Positions 40,801 to 47,724 of a DNA stretch of 54,143 nt are shown piece by piece; within the stretch, counting starts at the first letter, position 1, and every line of letters begins with the position of its first letter. The stretch is from NCBI RefSeq assembly GCF_002155975.1, contig NZ_MUMI01000062.1, positions 1 through 54,143 on the forward strand. Direction: 5' to 3'. Source of the stretch: Amycolatopsis kentuckyensis. GTDB taxonomy: Bacteria > Actinomycetota > Actinomycetes > Mycobacteriales > Pseudonocardiaceae. The notes beneath the pieces were generated by a model, which searched no databases, was not told the DNA's origin, and saw nothing but the letters and a program-made list of their open reading frames with translations. The translations under genes and the position numbers were made by a program.

Positions 40801-41546
40801 CGGCGCAGTACGGGACGCTCGCGGACCAGGTCGCGACGGCGTTCACGCGGCGGTTCGTGGCCGCCGACGGCACGATCGGCTCGAACTCCCAGACGGGGTA
40901 CGTCCTGGCCTTGGCGTTCGGGCTGCTCCCGGCTCCGCTGGTCCAGCCGGCGGCGGACAAGCTGGCGGCCCGCGTCGCCGCGGCCGGCGGCCACCTGAGT
41001 GTCGGCTTCCTCGGCGTGGAGAACCTGCTGCCGGTGCTGGCCGCGCACGGCCACGCCGACGTCGCCTACCGGGTGCTGCTGCAACCGGACTTCCCGGGCT
41101 GGGGCTACATGATCGGCCACGGCGCGACGACGATCTGGGAGCGCTGGGACGGCATCAAGCCGGACGGCTCGTTCAACGACCCCGGGATGAACTCGTTCAA
41201 CCACTACGGCCTCGGCTCGGTGGGCGACTTCCTGTACCGCTCGGTGGGTGGCTTGGCCTCGGCGTCCCCCGGGTACGCGTCGCTGCGCATCGCACCCCAG
41301 CCGGGCGGCGGCCTGACGTCGGCGAAGTCGGCGTACGAGACGCCCTACGGCGGCGCGGTCAGCGATTGGTCGATCGCGGGCGGGAAGCTGACGCTGCGGG
41401 TGACGGTCCCGGCCGGTTCCTCGGCGACGGTGGTGGTGCCGACGTCCCGGCCGTCGGGCGTCACCGCCCCGCCCGAGGCGGTGCCTTCGGCGCCGGGGAC
41501 GTACTTCCTGCCTGCGGGTTCGTACGTCTTCACGGCTCCGGTGTGA
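37890..41546 (+). CDS. Secreted GH78 alpha-L-rhamnosidase, multidomain
   Basis: The product has 1218 residues. A signal peptide (TTLAAILALSAASVPPAGAA) is followed by two similar beta-sandwich carbohydrate-binding-like modules, each opening with HWIWYPEGD / NWIWYPEGD (about 40-145 and 325-435). Between them is the N-terminal Bac_rhamnosid_N-like part (ANRVNPLGVDPAQPRFGWKL). The GH78 core follows (about 490-1130). DCPQRDERLGWTGDIGIFAG (from Asp817) is the catalytic-region signature, with further acids in DWLN and the GATTIWERWDG segment. A C-terminal beta domain ends the protein. It releases L-rhamnose from plant glycosides or polysaccharides outside the cell. The duplicated WIWYPEGD module is an internal repeat. 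A LacI-type operator and a good promoter lie directly upstream. Confidence 0.93.
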   Translation: MLPSKLWRAATTTLAAILALSAASVPPAGAAPPIGLSGAHWIWYPEGDARVAAPAGTRYFRTTFAVPAGAVTDARLLLTGDDTADVWLNGTPLASSARTGDSWRTALPVDLRPALVPGGNTLAVAVRNSAGPAGLLGRLRVTTAAGSTDLTTGAGWKSATTVPEGWEQPGFADGTWPAAADLGGYGTGPWGTGVTTPNPAAAAPLSVASATVANRVNPLGVDPAQPRFGWKLTSAAPQQRQSAYQLVVSADGKDLWDSGRVASARQADIAYGGPALASLTAYTWRVRVWDGQGRASGWSPVQRFETALRTPAAEWTGAFLGRATAGPDLAGANWIWYPEGDPVGGVPPSTRFFRKTLDLAAAPAKATVVVTGDDTATVWVNGTRVSDSPRVADSWKTAAVVEVGRLLTAGANTIAISTENTTQSPAGAIAKLTVQGGPQVVTDGTWKASRSGPDGWQQRAFDDSSWPAARALTAYGTGPWGANVAVSAPAPLLRKSFTVTKPVASARLLTTALGLQETHLNGAKVGSEVLAPGWTDYAKRLQYRVSDVTGQVRPGENVLGALVGNGWYSGSVGIAGSQKYGTEPWYSAQLRLTFTDGTSTTIATDGTWKTADGPIRADDLYQGETYDARLAAAGWDRPGFDDRGWAAPRVRGDAKPNLVSQVDNGVTVQQEFKPVAWTQPKPGVWVADLGQNFTGWNRLTVTGPAGTTVTVRHAEVLNPDGTLYTTNLRAAQATDRFTLAGTGGPETYEPRFTVHGYRYVELTGLPSAPTAATVTGRAMWTSGAQPGTFTTSDALVNQLQHNILWGERANMLSVPSDCPQRDERLGWTGDIGIFAGTSTFNLDVANFLGKFSDDLVDAQHDDGSFTDVAPGVLGGSGTAGWGDAGVIVPYTLWQRYGDTGVIDEHFAAMVRWVEYLRSTSGADLIRDHQTYGDWLNVNDGTAQDLISTAFFAWSSRLVSRMAAATGHGAEAAQYGTLADQVATAFTRRFVAADGTIGSNSQTGYVLALAFGLLPAPLVQPAADKLAARVAAAGGHLSVGFLGVENLLPVLAAHGHADVAYRVLLQPDFPGWGYMIGHGATTIWERWDGIKPDGSFNDPGMNSFNHYGLGSVGDFLYRSVGGLASASPGYASLRIAPQPGGGLTSAKSAYETPYGGAVSDWSIAGGKLTLRVTVPAGSSATVVVPTSRPSGVTAPPEAVPSAPGTYFLPAGSYVFTAPV

Positions 41547-41554
41547 CCGGTGGG

Positions 41555-41585
41555 CCGGTGCCGCCGCCGAGCGCGGCGGCACCGG
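41555..41585. terminator. Bidirectional terminator between GH78 and P450 genes
   Basis: CCGGTGCCGCCGC, five-base loop CGAGC, and the exact 13-base reverse complement. It fills the gap between the convergent rhamnosidase and cytochrome P450 genes and can serve both. Confidence 0.7.
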
Positions 41586-41586
41586 C

Positions 41587-42891
41587 TCAGACCGGCTTGA
41601 GCTTGAGGTGGAAGTTGTCGAGGGTGGCCGGCAGCGGGCGGTCCGGGGACAGCACCGTCCCCGACGCCTGCTCGTAGCGGTGGTCGCGCACCAGGTTCGC
41701 CAGCACCGTGCTCGCGCAGAACTGGACCAGGTCACGCCCCGGGCAGATCGCCGGGCCCGCGCTGAACGGGACCAGGGCCGGGTTTTCCGCCGCGCGGCCG
41801 TCGAGCCAGAGGTCCGGGTCGAACCGGTCGGCGTAGGGCAGGTCCGGGTCCCGGTGGAAGAACGGCGTGAAGATCAGCACCGTCGTCCCCGCCGGGCCCC
41901 AGGTCGTCTCCTCCGTCGTCTCGCGCAGGATCATCGGGGTGGTCGGCCACAGCCGGACCGCGTCCAGCACGCACGCGCGCAGGTAGCTCAGCTGGTTCGG
42001 CTCCGCGAGGTCGAGCCCCTCGAGCTCCGTGCGGGCGCGGTCCAGGGCCGCCGGGTGGCTCGCCAGCAGCGCCAGGGTCCGGTAGGTCACCATCCCGGCC
42101 GCGTCGAAGGCGAACAGCCAGTGCGCCACCTGGTCGGGGGCGGTGTCCTCGCCCGTCTCCGCGATCAGCGCGGCCAGGCTCCCGGGCTCGGCGCGGCCGA
42201 GGTGGGCGACGAGCCGCTCGCGGAACTGTTCGCGCAGCTGATTGCGTCGCGGGTGCAGGTACGCCCAGTTCGCGTCGAGCCGCAGGCGTTCGAGCTGGTC
42301 GGTCAGGGTCGCGTCGTCACGGGCGCCCGCGCCGAGCACGATCCGGCGGACCAGCCGCCACCAGGCGACGTTGAAGGTGTCCCAATCGAGCGTCTCGGAC
42401 GTCGGCAGGAGAGCCACCTCTTCGGCGATGGCGCGGGCGAACGGCGTCGCGAGCTCGTGCAGCGGACGGCCGGGTTCGAGCACGGCCTCGGTGAAGCGCC
42501 GCCGGGCCGGCCGGTCGGCCGCGTCGGAGATCAGGACGCCGTGCGGCTGGAAGTGGCCCAGCGCGGCGCGTTTCTCCATTGTGGACGGACTGAACGGCGT
42601 CGGCGCGCCGGCCAGCAGCCGCTTCACGTCCGCGCCGGACAGGGCCAGCGCGACGGATCGGGCGGGCAGGCGCAGCTTCAGCGGGTGCCCGTAGTGGCGG
42701 TCGTGCAGCCGGCGCAGCAACCGCACGGCCGGGCGGTCGAACTGCAGTTTGCCGGCCACCGCCATCGCCGCGGGACGGCGTTTGATCACCCCGCCGGCCA
42801 GCGTCGGCAGGGCCACTTCGAGGGCAACTCGCAGGGTTTCGGCCACCGAAGCGGTCTCCGGGTGCGTGCGGTGTTCCCGAGTGGACGTCAT
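41587..42891 (-). CDS. Cytochrome P450-like protein with altered ExxR motif
   Basis: The product has 434 residues. The heme-binding loop PFSAGPAICPGRDLVQF with Cys383 is fully P450-like, and the region PYADRFDPDLWLDGRAAENP before it is the usual PERF-type segment. The K-helix, however, reads CVLDAVRLWPTTP: the invariant Glu of ExxR is Asp310 (DxxR, Arg313 kept). The I-helix (AFDAAGMVTYRTLAL) lacks the usual acid-Thr pair of (A/G)GxxT. The protein is soluble, with no membrane anchor. It could be a P450 with changed oxygen activation or a non-oxidative role. Upstream at 40 bases on the same strand is a double zinc-finger gene, so the two may be co-transcribed; no redox partner is nearby. Confidence 0.88.
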   Translation of the reverse strand: MTSTREHRTHPETASVAETLRVALEVALPTLAGGVIKRRPAAMAVAGKLQFDRPAVRLLRRLHDRHYGHPLKLRLPARSVALALSGADVKRLLAGAPTPFSPSTMEKRAALGHFQPHGVLISDAADRPARRRFTEAVLEPGRPLHELATPFARAIAEEVALLPTSETLDWDTFNVAWWRLVRRIVLGAGARDDATLTDQLERLRLDANWAYLHPRRNQLREQFRERLVAHLGRAEPGSLAALIAETGEDTAPDQVAHWLFAFDAAGMVTYRTLALLASHPAALDRARTELEGLDLAEPNQLSYLRACVLDAVRLWPTTPMILRETTEETTWGPAGTTVLIFTPFFHRDPDLPYADRFDPDLWLDGRAAENPALVPFSAGPAICPGRDLVQFCASTVLANLVRDHRYEQASGTVLSPDRPLPATLDNFHLKLKPV

Positions 42892-42931
42892 GGTGCCCGG
42901 CTACCCGCGGCCGCCGCCGCGGAAACGCTTC

Positions 42932-43276
42932 TCAGCCGCGCAGGGCGACGTTCAGCACGTCACCGGCGTGGTCCAGGCAGTCCACGCAGATCACCGCGTC
43001 CCGCGCCGCGCAGTCCACGCGCAGCAGCGGCCGCCGGAGCCCGAGGAACGTCCGGCGCTCCCGGCGCCCGCAGAAGTCGCAGACCGCGGCGAGCGGGGAC
43101 GTCACCGCCGCCAGCACGTCACCCGCGCCGCTCTCGCGGTCCGCGCCGTCGCGCGCCACCCGCAGGCCGGCGCGGACGCAGTCCACGCAGATCGGCCCGT
43201 TCCGGCCGGGCACCCGGGGGTCGCGCCGCCTGCCGCAGAACCGGCAGGGCCCGCCCGCCCCGTTCGTCGCCGTCAC
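42932..43276 (-). CDS. Double ClpX-type zinc-finger protein
   Basis: The product has 114 residues from GTG 43276, set by GAGGAGG 5 bases upstream. It has two similar modules: CRFCGRRRDPRVPGRNGPIC with CVDC-like end (ICVDCVRAGL), and CDFCGRRERRTFLGL followed by ICVDCLDHAGDVL. Each gives a CxxC...CxxC zinc site in the ClpX N-terminal style. No ATPase follows. An extra Cys (RVDCAARDA) lies between them. The function is unknown; substrate adaptor or redox/metal-sensing roles are guesses. It is divergent from the antiporter gene (132-base gap). Confidence 0.75.
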   Translation of the reverse strand: MTATNGAGGPCRFCGRRRDPRVPGRNGPICVDCVRAGLRVARDGADRESGAGDVLAAVTSPLAAVCDFCGRRERRTFLGLRRPLLRVDCAARDAVICVDCLDHAGDVLNVALRG

Positions 43277-43408
43277 CGCGGCCTCCTCGGTTTCGCCGCT
43301 CGCACGCCGGGAATCCGGGTCGCGGCGCGCCTCTTCCTGCCACGCTACCCGGCTGCCGGGTACCCGGCCGATCGCAGTGGCGCGGGGCCGGACGAGCAGG
43401 AGGAACCT

Positions 43409-44674
43409 TTGTCGTCGTTGACCGTGCTGTTCGGAGTGGCCGGCCTGCTGGCGCTCGCCGCGGCGATCGTGCCGAAGCTGGTCGCCGACCGGCCGTTCTC
43501 GGTGCCGCTGGTGATGCTCGTCGCCGGCACCGTGCTCGGGCTGCTGCCGCTGCCCGCCCCCTACGGCAACGGCTGGAGCGACCCGGCCGCCCACCTGCAC
43601 GGCGTCGAGTCCTTCGCCCAGCTGGGCATCCTGGTCGCGCTCGCCGGGGCCGGGCTGTCGGTCGACCGGCCGTTCGGCCTGCGCCGCTGGGGGTCGACGT
43701 GGCGGCTGCTCGCCCTCACCATGCCGGTGTCGATCCTCGCGATCGCCCTGCTCGGCCACTGGTGGCTGGCGCTCGCTCCCGGCGTCGCGCTGCTGCTGGC
43801 CGCGGCGCTGGCGCCGACCGACCCGGTGCTGGCGGGCGACATCGGCGTCCCGCACCCCGACGTCGAGCCGGACCTGGCCCGGAACAACGAAATCCGCTTC
43901 ACGCTGACGACCGAAGCCGGGCTGAACGACGGCCTGACCATGCCGTTCGTCCTGCTCGGCCTGGCACTGGCGAGCGGGCAGCCGCGGATGGATCTGTCCT
44001 GGGTTCTGGTGGACCTGCTGCTGCCCCTGGTCATCGGGGTGGTGGCCGGCCTGGTCACCGGGCGGGTGCTCGGCTGGGCGATCTTCCGGACGTCTTCGGA
44101 CCGGCTGCGGCTGGCCGAGTACGCCGACGGGCTCGTCCTGCTCGCGCTGGCGTTCGTGCCCTACGCGCTCGCGGAAGCCGCTCACGGCAACGGGTTCGTT
44201 GCCGTGTTCGTCGCGGCGGTCGCGGTGCGGACGCAGGAGCGCGAGCACGACTACCACGGCGTCCTGCACGCCTTCGGCCACCAGCTGGAACGGCTGTTCG
44301 TCCCGCTCGCCCTGCTGGGACTGGGCCTCGCCATCGGCGACGGCCTGCTGCGCGGGCTCCAGCCCCTCGAAGTGGTGATCGCCGTCGTCGCGGTGCTGGT
44401 GGTCCGGCCGCTGGTGGGCTGGCTGTCGCTGCTCGGCGCGCCTTCGCCGGGACGGCCGGCCACCGCGGCGATCGCGTTCTTCGGCGTCCGCGGCATCGGC
44501 ACGCTCTACTACCTGGCCTACGCGCTCAACCGGCTTCCGGTGCCGCAGCAGGACGTGCTGTGGCGGGTCGGCGCACTCGCCGTCGCGGTGTCGGTGATCG
44601 TGCACGGCGTCCTCGCGGAGCCGGCGATCCAGCGGATCGAGCGGACCGGCGGCCACCTGCCGGCCGATGTGTAG
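43409..44674 (+). CDS. Cation:proton antiporter (CPA1/NhaP-like)
   Basis: The product has 421 residues. The TTG start at 43409 is set by AGGAGGA (43398-43404) four bases upstream; no ATG or GTG fits. About 12 membrane helices follow, with family landmarks LAPTDPVLAGDIGVPHPDVE (the TDPVLA motif of CPA1 exchangers), TEAGLNDGLTMPFVLLGLAL (the ND ion-binding pair of NhaP-type) and FFGVRGIGTLYYLAYALN (FxGVRG motif). It exchanges Na+ or K+ for H+. The C-terminus is short, with no regulatory domain. It stands alone, with the CsbD stress gene downstream. Confidence 0.9.
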   Translation: MSSLTVLFGVAGLLALAAAIVPKLVADRPFSVPLVMLVAGTVLGLLPLPAPYGNGWSDPAAHLHGVESFAQLGILVALAGAGLSVDRPFGLRRWGSTWRLLALTMPVSILAIALLGHWWLALAPGVALLLAAALAPTDPVLAGDIGVPHPDVEPDLARNNEIRFTLTTEAGLNDGLTMPFVLLGLALASGQPRMDLSWVLVDLLLPLVIGVVAGLVTGRVLGWAIFRTSSDRLRLAEYADGLVLLALAFVPYALAEAAHGNGFVAVFVAAVAVRTQEREHDYHGVLHAFGHQLERLFVPLALLGLGLAIGDGLLRGLQPLEVVIAVVAVLVVRPLVGWLSLLGAPSPGRPATAAIAFFGVRGIGTLYYLAYALNRLPVPQQDVLWRVGALAVAVSVIVHGVLAEPAIQRIERTGGHLPADV

Positions 44675-44693
44675 CGCCCGAACCAGTGGGTAA
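44669..44693 (+). promoter_or_regulatory. Possible stress-sigma (SigB/SigF-type) promoter for csbD-like gene
   Basis: GTGT (44669-44672), 15 bases, GGGTAA (44688-44693), similar to the GTTT-N15-GGGTA pattern of general-stress sigma factors, which control csbD in other bacteria. It overlaps the end of the antiporter gene and would give a leader of about 65 bases. Confidence 0.3.
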
Positions 44694-44761
44694 CCCGGAG
44701 GCAAGGCCCTTTTGGCGACTGGCCGATCCGGAAATGTCGCCATGACGGAAGGTGCACCCTG

Positions 44762-44944
44762 ATGAACGACAAGCTGGAAAACAAGGGCGAAGAGCTCAAG
44801 GGCCGGGCCAAGGAAGCCGTCGGCGACGCCACCGACAACGAGCAGTGGCAGGCCGAGGGCAAGTCCGAGCAGGCCAAGGGCTCGCTCAAGCAGGCCGGCG
44901 AGAAGATCAAGGACGCCGTGAAGGGCGTTACGGACAAGAAGTGA
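44762..44944 (+). CDS. CsbD-family stress protein
   Basis: The product is a 60-residue hydrophilic helical protein: MNDKLENKGEELKGRAKEAV, then GDATDNEQWQAEGKSEQAKG and SLKQAGEKIKDAVKGVTDKK. This is the full CsbD domain. Such proteins are induced by general stress; the molecular role is unknown. GGAAGGTGCACCCTG precedes the ATG. It is followed at once by a strong hairpin and is a single-gene unit. Confidence 0.92.
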   Translation: MNDKLENKGEELKGRAKEAVGDATDNEQWQAEGKSEQAKGSLKQAGEKIKDAVKGVTDKK

Positions 44945-44953
44945 CCTGTTCGC

Positions 44954-44988
44954 CGCTGCCGCACCCCGGATTCCGGGGTGCGGCAGCG
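44954..44988 (+). terminator. Perfect 16-bp hairpin after csbD-like gene
   Basis: CGCTGCCGCACCCCGG, loop ATT, and the exact 16-base reverse complement, starting 9 bases after the csbD stop. Very strong intrinsic-type stem without a T-run. Confidence 0.75.
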
Positions 44989-45010
44989 CGCTCATGCCTG
45001 GGGGCCGCCG

Positions 45011-45889
45011 GTGTTCGAGGGCTTCACACTGGATCGCGTCGACGTCGGTGACGTGACGCTGCGGGTGCGTCACGGCGGCTCCGGGCCGCCGATCCTGCTG
45101 CTGCACGGGCATCCGCGGACGCACACGACCTGGTACTGCGTCGCCCCGCGGCTCGCCGAGCGGTTCACCGTCGTGTGCCCGGACACCCGCGGCTACGGCG
45201 AGTCGGCCAAGCCGCCGACCGACGAACAGCACACGCCCTACAGCAAACGCGTCATGGCGGCGGACTGCGTCGCGCTGATGCGGCACCTCGGGCACGAAGA
45301 CTTCTTCGTGGCGGGCCACGATCGCGGCGCCTACGTGGCGACGCGCCTGGCGCTCGATCACCCGGACGTGGTCCGCGGCGCGGCGATCCTCGACGCCGTC
45401 CCGATCGCCGAGGCCCTGGACCGCTGCGACGCGCGGTTCGCGCGCGAGTGGTACCACTGGTTCTTCTTCGCCCAGCCGGAAAAACCCGAGCGGGTGATCA
45501 CCGCCGACCCGGACGCCTGGTACGACGTCGGCACGAGGAACACCCCCGAACGCCTCGGCGAGGAGAACTTCGCCGACTTCCACCGCGCGATCCACGACCC
45601 CGCGACGGTCACCGCGATGCTCGAGGACTACCGCGCGGGCCTGGGCGTCGACCGCGCCCACGACGACGCCGACCGCGCCGCCGGGCGGCGGATCACCTGC
45701 CCCACCTTGGTGCTCTGGTCCAGCGACGACGACCTGGCAGACCTCTACGGCGACGTCCTGGCCGTGTGGCGGCCGTGGGCCACCGACCTACGGGGGCACG
45801 CCATCGAATCCGGGCACCACGTCGCCGAGGAGAATCCCGAGGCCCTCGCGGCCGCACTCGGCGAGTTCTTCGGCGGGATTCAGCGGTAG
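45011..45889 (+). CDS. Alpha/beta hydrolase, haloacetate-dehalogenase / epoxide-hydrolase type
   Basis: The product has 292 residues from GTG 45011, where the family-like start (FEGFTLDRVDVGDVTLRVRH) begins; an ATG-like start 11 codons earlier would lie in the csbD hairpin. LLLHGHPRTHTTWY gives the oxyanion region, the nucleophile is Asp104 in AGHDRGA with the DR pair of fluoroacetate dehalogenases, WYHWFFFAQPEKPERVI contains the His-Trp pair that holds the halide, and SGHHVAEENPE holds the catalytic His. The second Arg of the dehalogenase active site (DRGxR) is Tyr here, so the substrate may be different. Its stop overlaps the convergent SDR gene by 10 bases. Confidence 0.88.
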   Translation: MFEGFTLDRVDVGDVTLRVRHGGSGPPILLLHGHPRTHTTWYCVAPRLAERFTVVCPDTRGYGESAKPPTDEQHTPYSKRVMAADCVALMRHLGHEDFFVAGHDRGAYVATRLALDHPDVVRGAAILDAVPIAEALDRCDARFAREWYHWFFFAQPEKPERVITADPDAWYDVGTRNTPERLGEENFADFHRAIHDPATVTAMLEDYRAGLGVDRAHDDADRAAGRRITCPTLVLWSSDDDLADLYGDVLAVWRPWATDLRGHAIESGHHVAEENPEALAAALGEFFGGIQR

Positions 45890-46653
45890 CGGGAGGCGAG
45901 CTGCGGGCTCTGCCCGCCGAAGGCCGCGAGGTCGGCGCGGAAGACGGCGTCGAGCAGGCCGGCGTCCTCGACCCCCGGGGCGGTGACGACTTCACCGAGG
46001 TCGAAGCCGCGCAGGGACGCCGTGACCACGTCGGCGGCGGACATCCGCGGCACCGCGCTCAGGTCGAGGCCCTGCCGCTCGTGGAACTCCGTCGCGACGA
46101 CCCCCGGGCACAGGACCTGCACCCGCACGCCGGTGCCCTCGAGTTCGGCGTTCAGGGTCTGGGACAGCGCGACCAGGTAGGCCAGCGAACCGGCGTAGAC
46201 GGCGCGGCGGGGCATGACGGAGGCGTCGGCGGGACCGCTGAACGCGATCATCCCGGCCACGTTGACGATCTTCCCCGCACCGCGTTCCTGCATGCCCCCG
46301 ACGGCGGCGCGGGCGAGCATGGTGGGCGCGGCGACCTTGACGTGGACGAGCTCGCCGGCCTTGTCGGCGGGCAGCTGCGCCAGCGGCATGTAGTGGGCGA
46401 CGCCGGCGTTGTTGACCAGCATGGTCAGCGGCTCGGCGGCGCAGAGCGCGGCGACCGTCCCGACGCCGTCGTCGGTGGACAGGTCGGCGGGCACCGTCCG
46501 GACCTCGACGTCCGGGTGGGCGGCGGCGAACTCGGCGAGGCGGTCCTCGCGGCGGCCGGTGACGATCAGGTCGTAGCCGTCGGCGGCGAGGCGTTCGGCG
46601 AAGGCCCGGCCGATGCCGGAGGTGGCGCCGGTGACGAGGGCGAGCTGGTTCAT
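45880..46653 (-). CDS. SDR-family protein lacking most of the catalytic tetrad
   Basis: The product has 257 residues. The cofactor motif VTGATSGIGRAF (7-18) and NNAGVAHY (81-88) are intact, so NAD(P) should bind. In the active site the tetrad Asn is replaced (ELVHVKVAAP, Lys for Asn), the Ser is Gly (NVAGMIAFSG) and the YxxxK motif is Y153-AGS-L157 with Leu in place of Lys; only Tyr is kept. The C-terminal part (VQVLCPGVVATEFHERQG) is normal. It is either a non-catalytic SDR used as a sensor or binding protein or an enzyme with unusual chemistry. It is divergent from the MmyB-type regulator gene, a common pairing in actinobacteria. Confidence 0.85.
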   Translation of the reverse strand: MNQLALVTGATSGIGRAFAERLAADGYDLIVTGRREDRLAEFAAAHPDVEVRTVPADLSTDDGVGTVAALCAAEPLTMLVNNAGVAHYMPLAQLPADKAGELVHVKVAAPTMLARAAVGGMQERGAGKIVNVAGMIAFSGPADASVMPRRAVYAGSLAYLVALSQTLNAELEGTGVRVQVLCPGVVATEFHERQGLDLSAVPRMSAADVVTASLRGFDLGEVVTAPGVEDAGLLDAVFRADLAAFGGQSPQLASRYR

Positions 46654-46774
46654 GGGATGCGGTCCTTTCCGTCGTCACCACGATCGGCCCGCGGCGCCGG
46701 GGCGGGAAGTGACCCGTTTTCCTGGGACCGGCAGTACCAGGACAACCGGCCGTCCGGCTTGCACAATCGACGGC

Positions 46775-47614
46775 ATGGCGAACACCGGACTCGGCACGGC
46801 CCTGCGCCACTGGCGCGACCGCGTCCCGCCCCAGGCCGCCGGCCTGCCCGGCGGCGGCCGCCGCCGCGCCGCCGGGTTGCGCCGCGAGGAACTGGCCCAG
46901 CTGGCCGGCATCTCCGCGGACTACGTCATCCGGCTCGAGCAGGGCCGCGCCACCAGCCCGTCGGCGCAGGTGGTCGAGGCGCTGGCCCGGGCCCTGCGCC
47001 TCACCCGCGACGAACGGACGCACCTGTTCCGCCTGGCCGGCCTCGCGCCCCCGGGCCCCGGCACGGTCCCGCGGCACATCACCCCCGGCGTCCACCGCAT
47101 GCTGGACCGGCTGGCCGGCACCCCCGTCGCCGTCTTCGACGCGGCGTGGAACCAGCTCCTGGCCAACCCGCTCTACACGGCCCTCATGGGTGAATGGCAC
47201 GGCAGCGACCTCAACGGCGTCCGGCGCAGCTTCCTGAGCCGCAACGTCCGGGTGCGCGACACGCCCGAGTCCCGGAACACCCTGCAGGCGGCGCTGGTCG
47301 CCGACCTGCGCCGCACCGCCGGCACCTACCCCGACGACCCCGGCGTCCGGACGCTCGTCGCCGAGCTCCGCCAGCGCAGCCCGCGGTTCGCCGCGCTGTG
47401 GGAATCGGGTGCGGTCGGACAGCACGACTCGGCCCGCAAGACGATCGAGCACCCGGACGTCGGCCCGCTGACCCTGGACTGCGACGTCCTCACCGTGGCG
47501 GGCAGCGATCTGCGCCTGATGGTCTACTCGGCCGAGCCGGGCACGGAAGCAGCCGACCGGCTGGCGCTGCTCGGCGTGCTCGGGACGCAGTCGCTCGCCG
47601 GGGAACAGCGGTAG
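46775..47614 (+). CDS. XRE-family regulator with MmyB-like ligand-binding domain
   Basis: The product has 279 residues from ATG 46775. An N-terminal helix-turn-helix (about 30-85; GLRREELAQLAGISADYVIR, LEQGRATSPSAQVVEALARA) is followed by the MmyB-like PAS-fold domain (about 105-270; VAVFDAAWNQLLANPLYTAL, YPDDPGVRTLVAELRQRSPR, HPDVGPLTLDCDVL). It probably binds a fatty-acid-like or other small ligand. It is transcribed away from the SDR gene across a 121-base gap, which points to control of that gene. No ribosome site precedes the ATG, so it may be leaderless. After the stop, 47615-47724 contains nothing I can assign. Confidence 0.92.
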   Translation: MANTGLGTALRHWRDRVPPQAAGLPGGGRRRAAGLRREELAQLAGISADYVIRLEQGRATSPSAQVVEALARALRLTRDERTHLFRLAGLAPPGPGTVPRHITPGVHRMLDRLAGTPVAVFDAAWNQLLANPLYTALMGEWHGSDLNGVRRSFLSRNVRVRDTPESRNTLQAALVADLRRTAGTYPDDPGVRTLVAELRQRSPRFAALWESGAVGQHDSARKTIEHPDVGPLTLDCDVLTVAGSDLRLMVYSAEPGTEAADRLALLGVLGTQSLAGEQR

Positions 47615-47724
47615 GGGCCGGTTCAGGCCTGCCGACCACGCCCCGGATCGAGGGGATGGCGTCGACCGGCGGCGTCGCCAGGCGGTTCCAGCCGATGCCG
47701 CCGACTCGTGCTGAACCGACCCCC

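Noticed and set aside
42932..45661. A 909-codon minus-strand reading that ends with the double zinc-finger protein
   Set aside because: Only the last 114 codons are protein-like and have a proper ribosome site (GTG 43276). The rest is antisense to the antiporter, CsbD and hydrolase genes.
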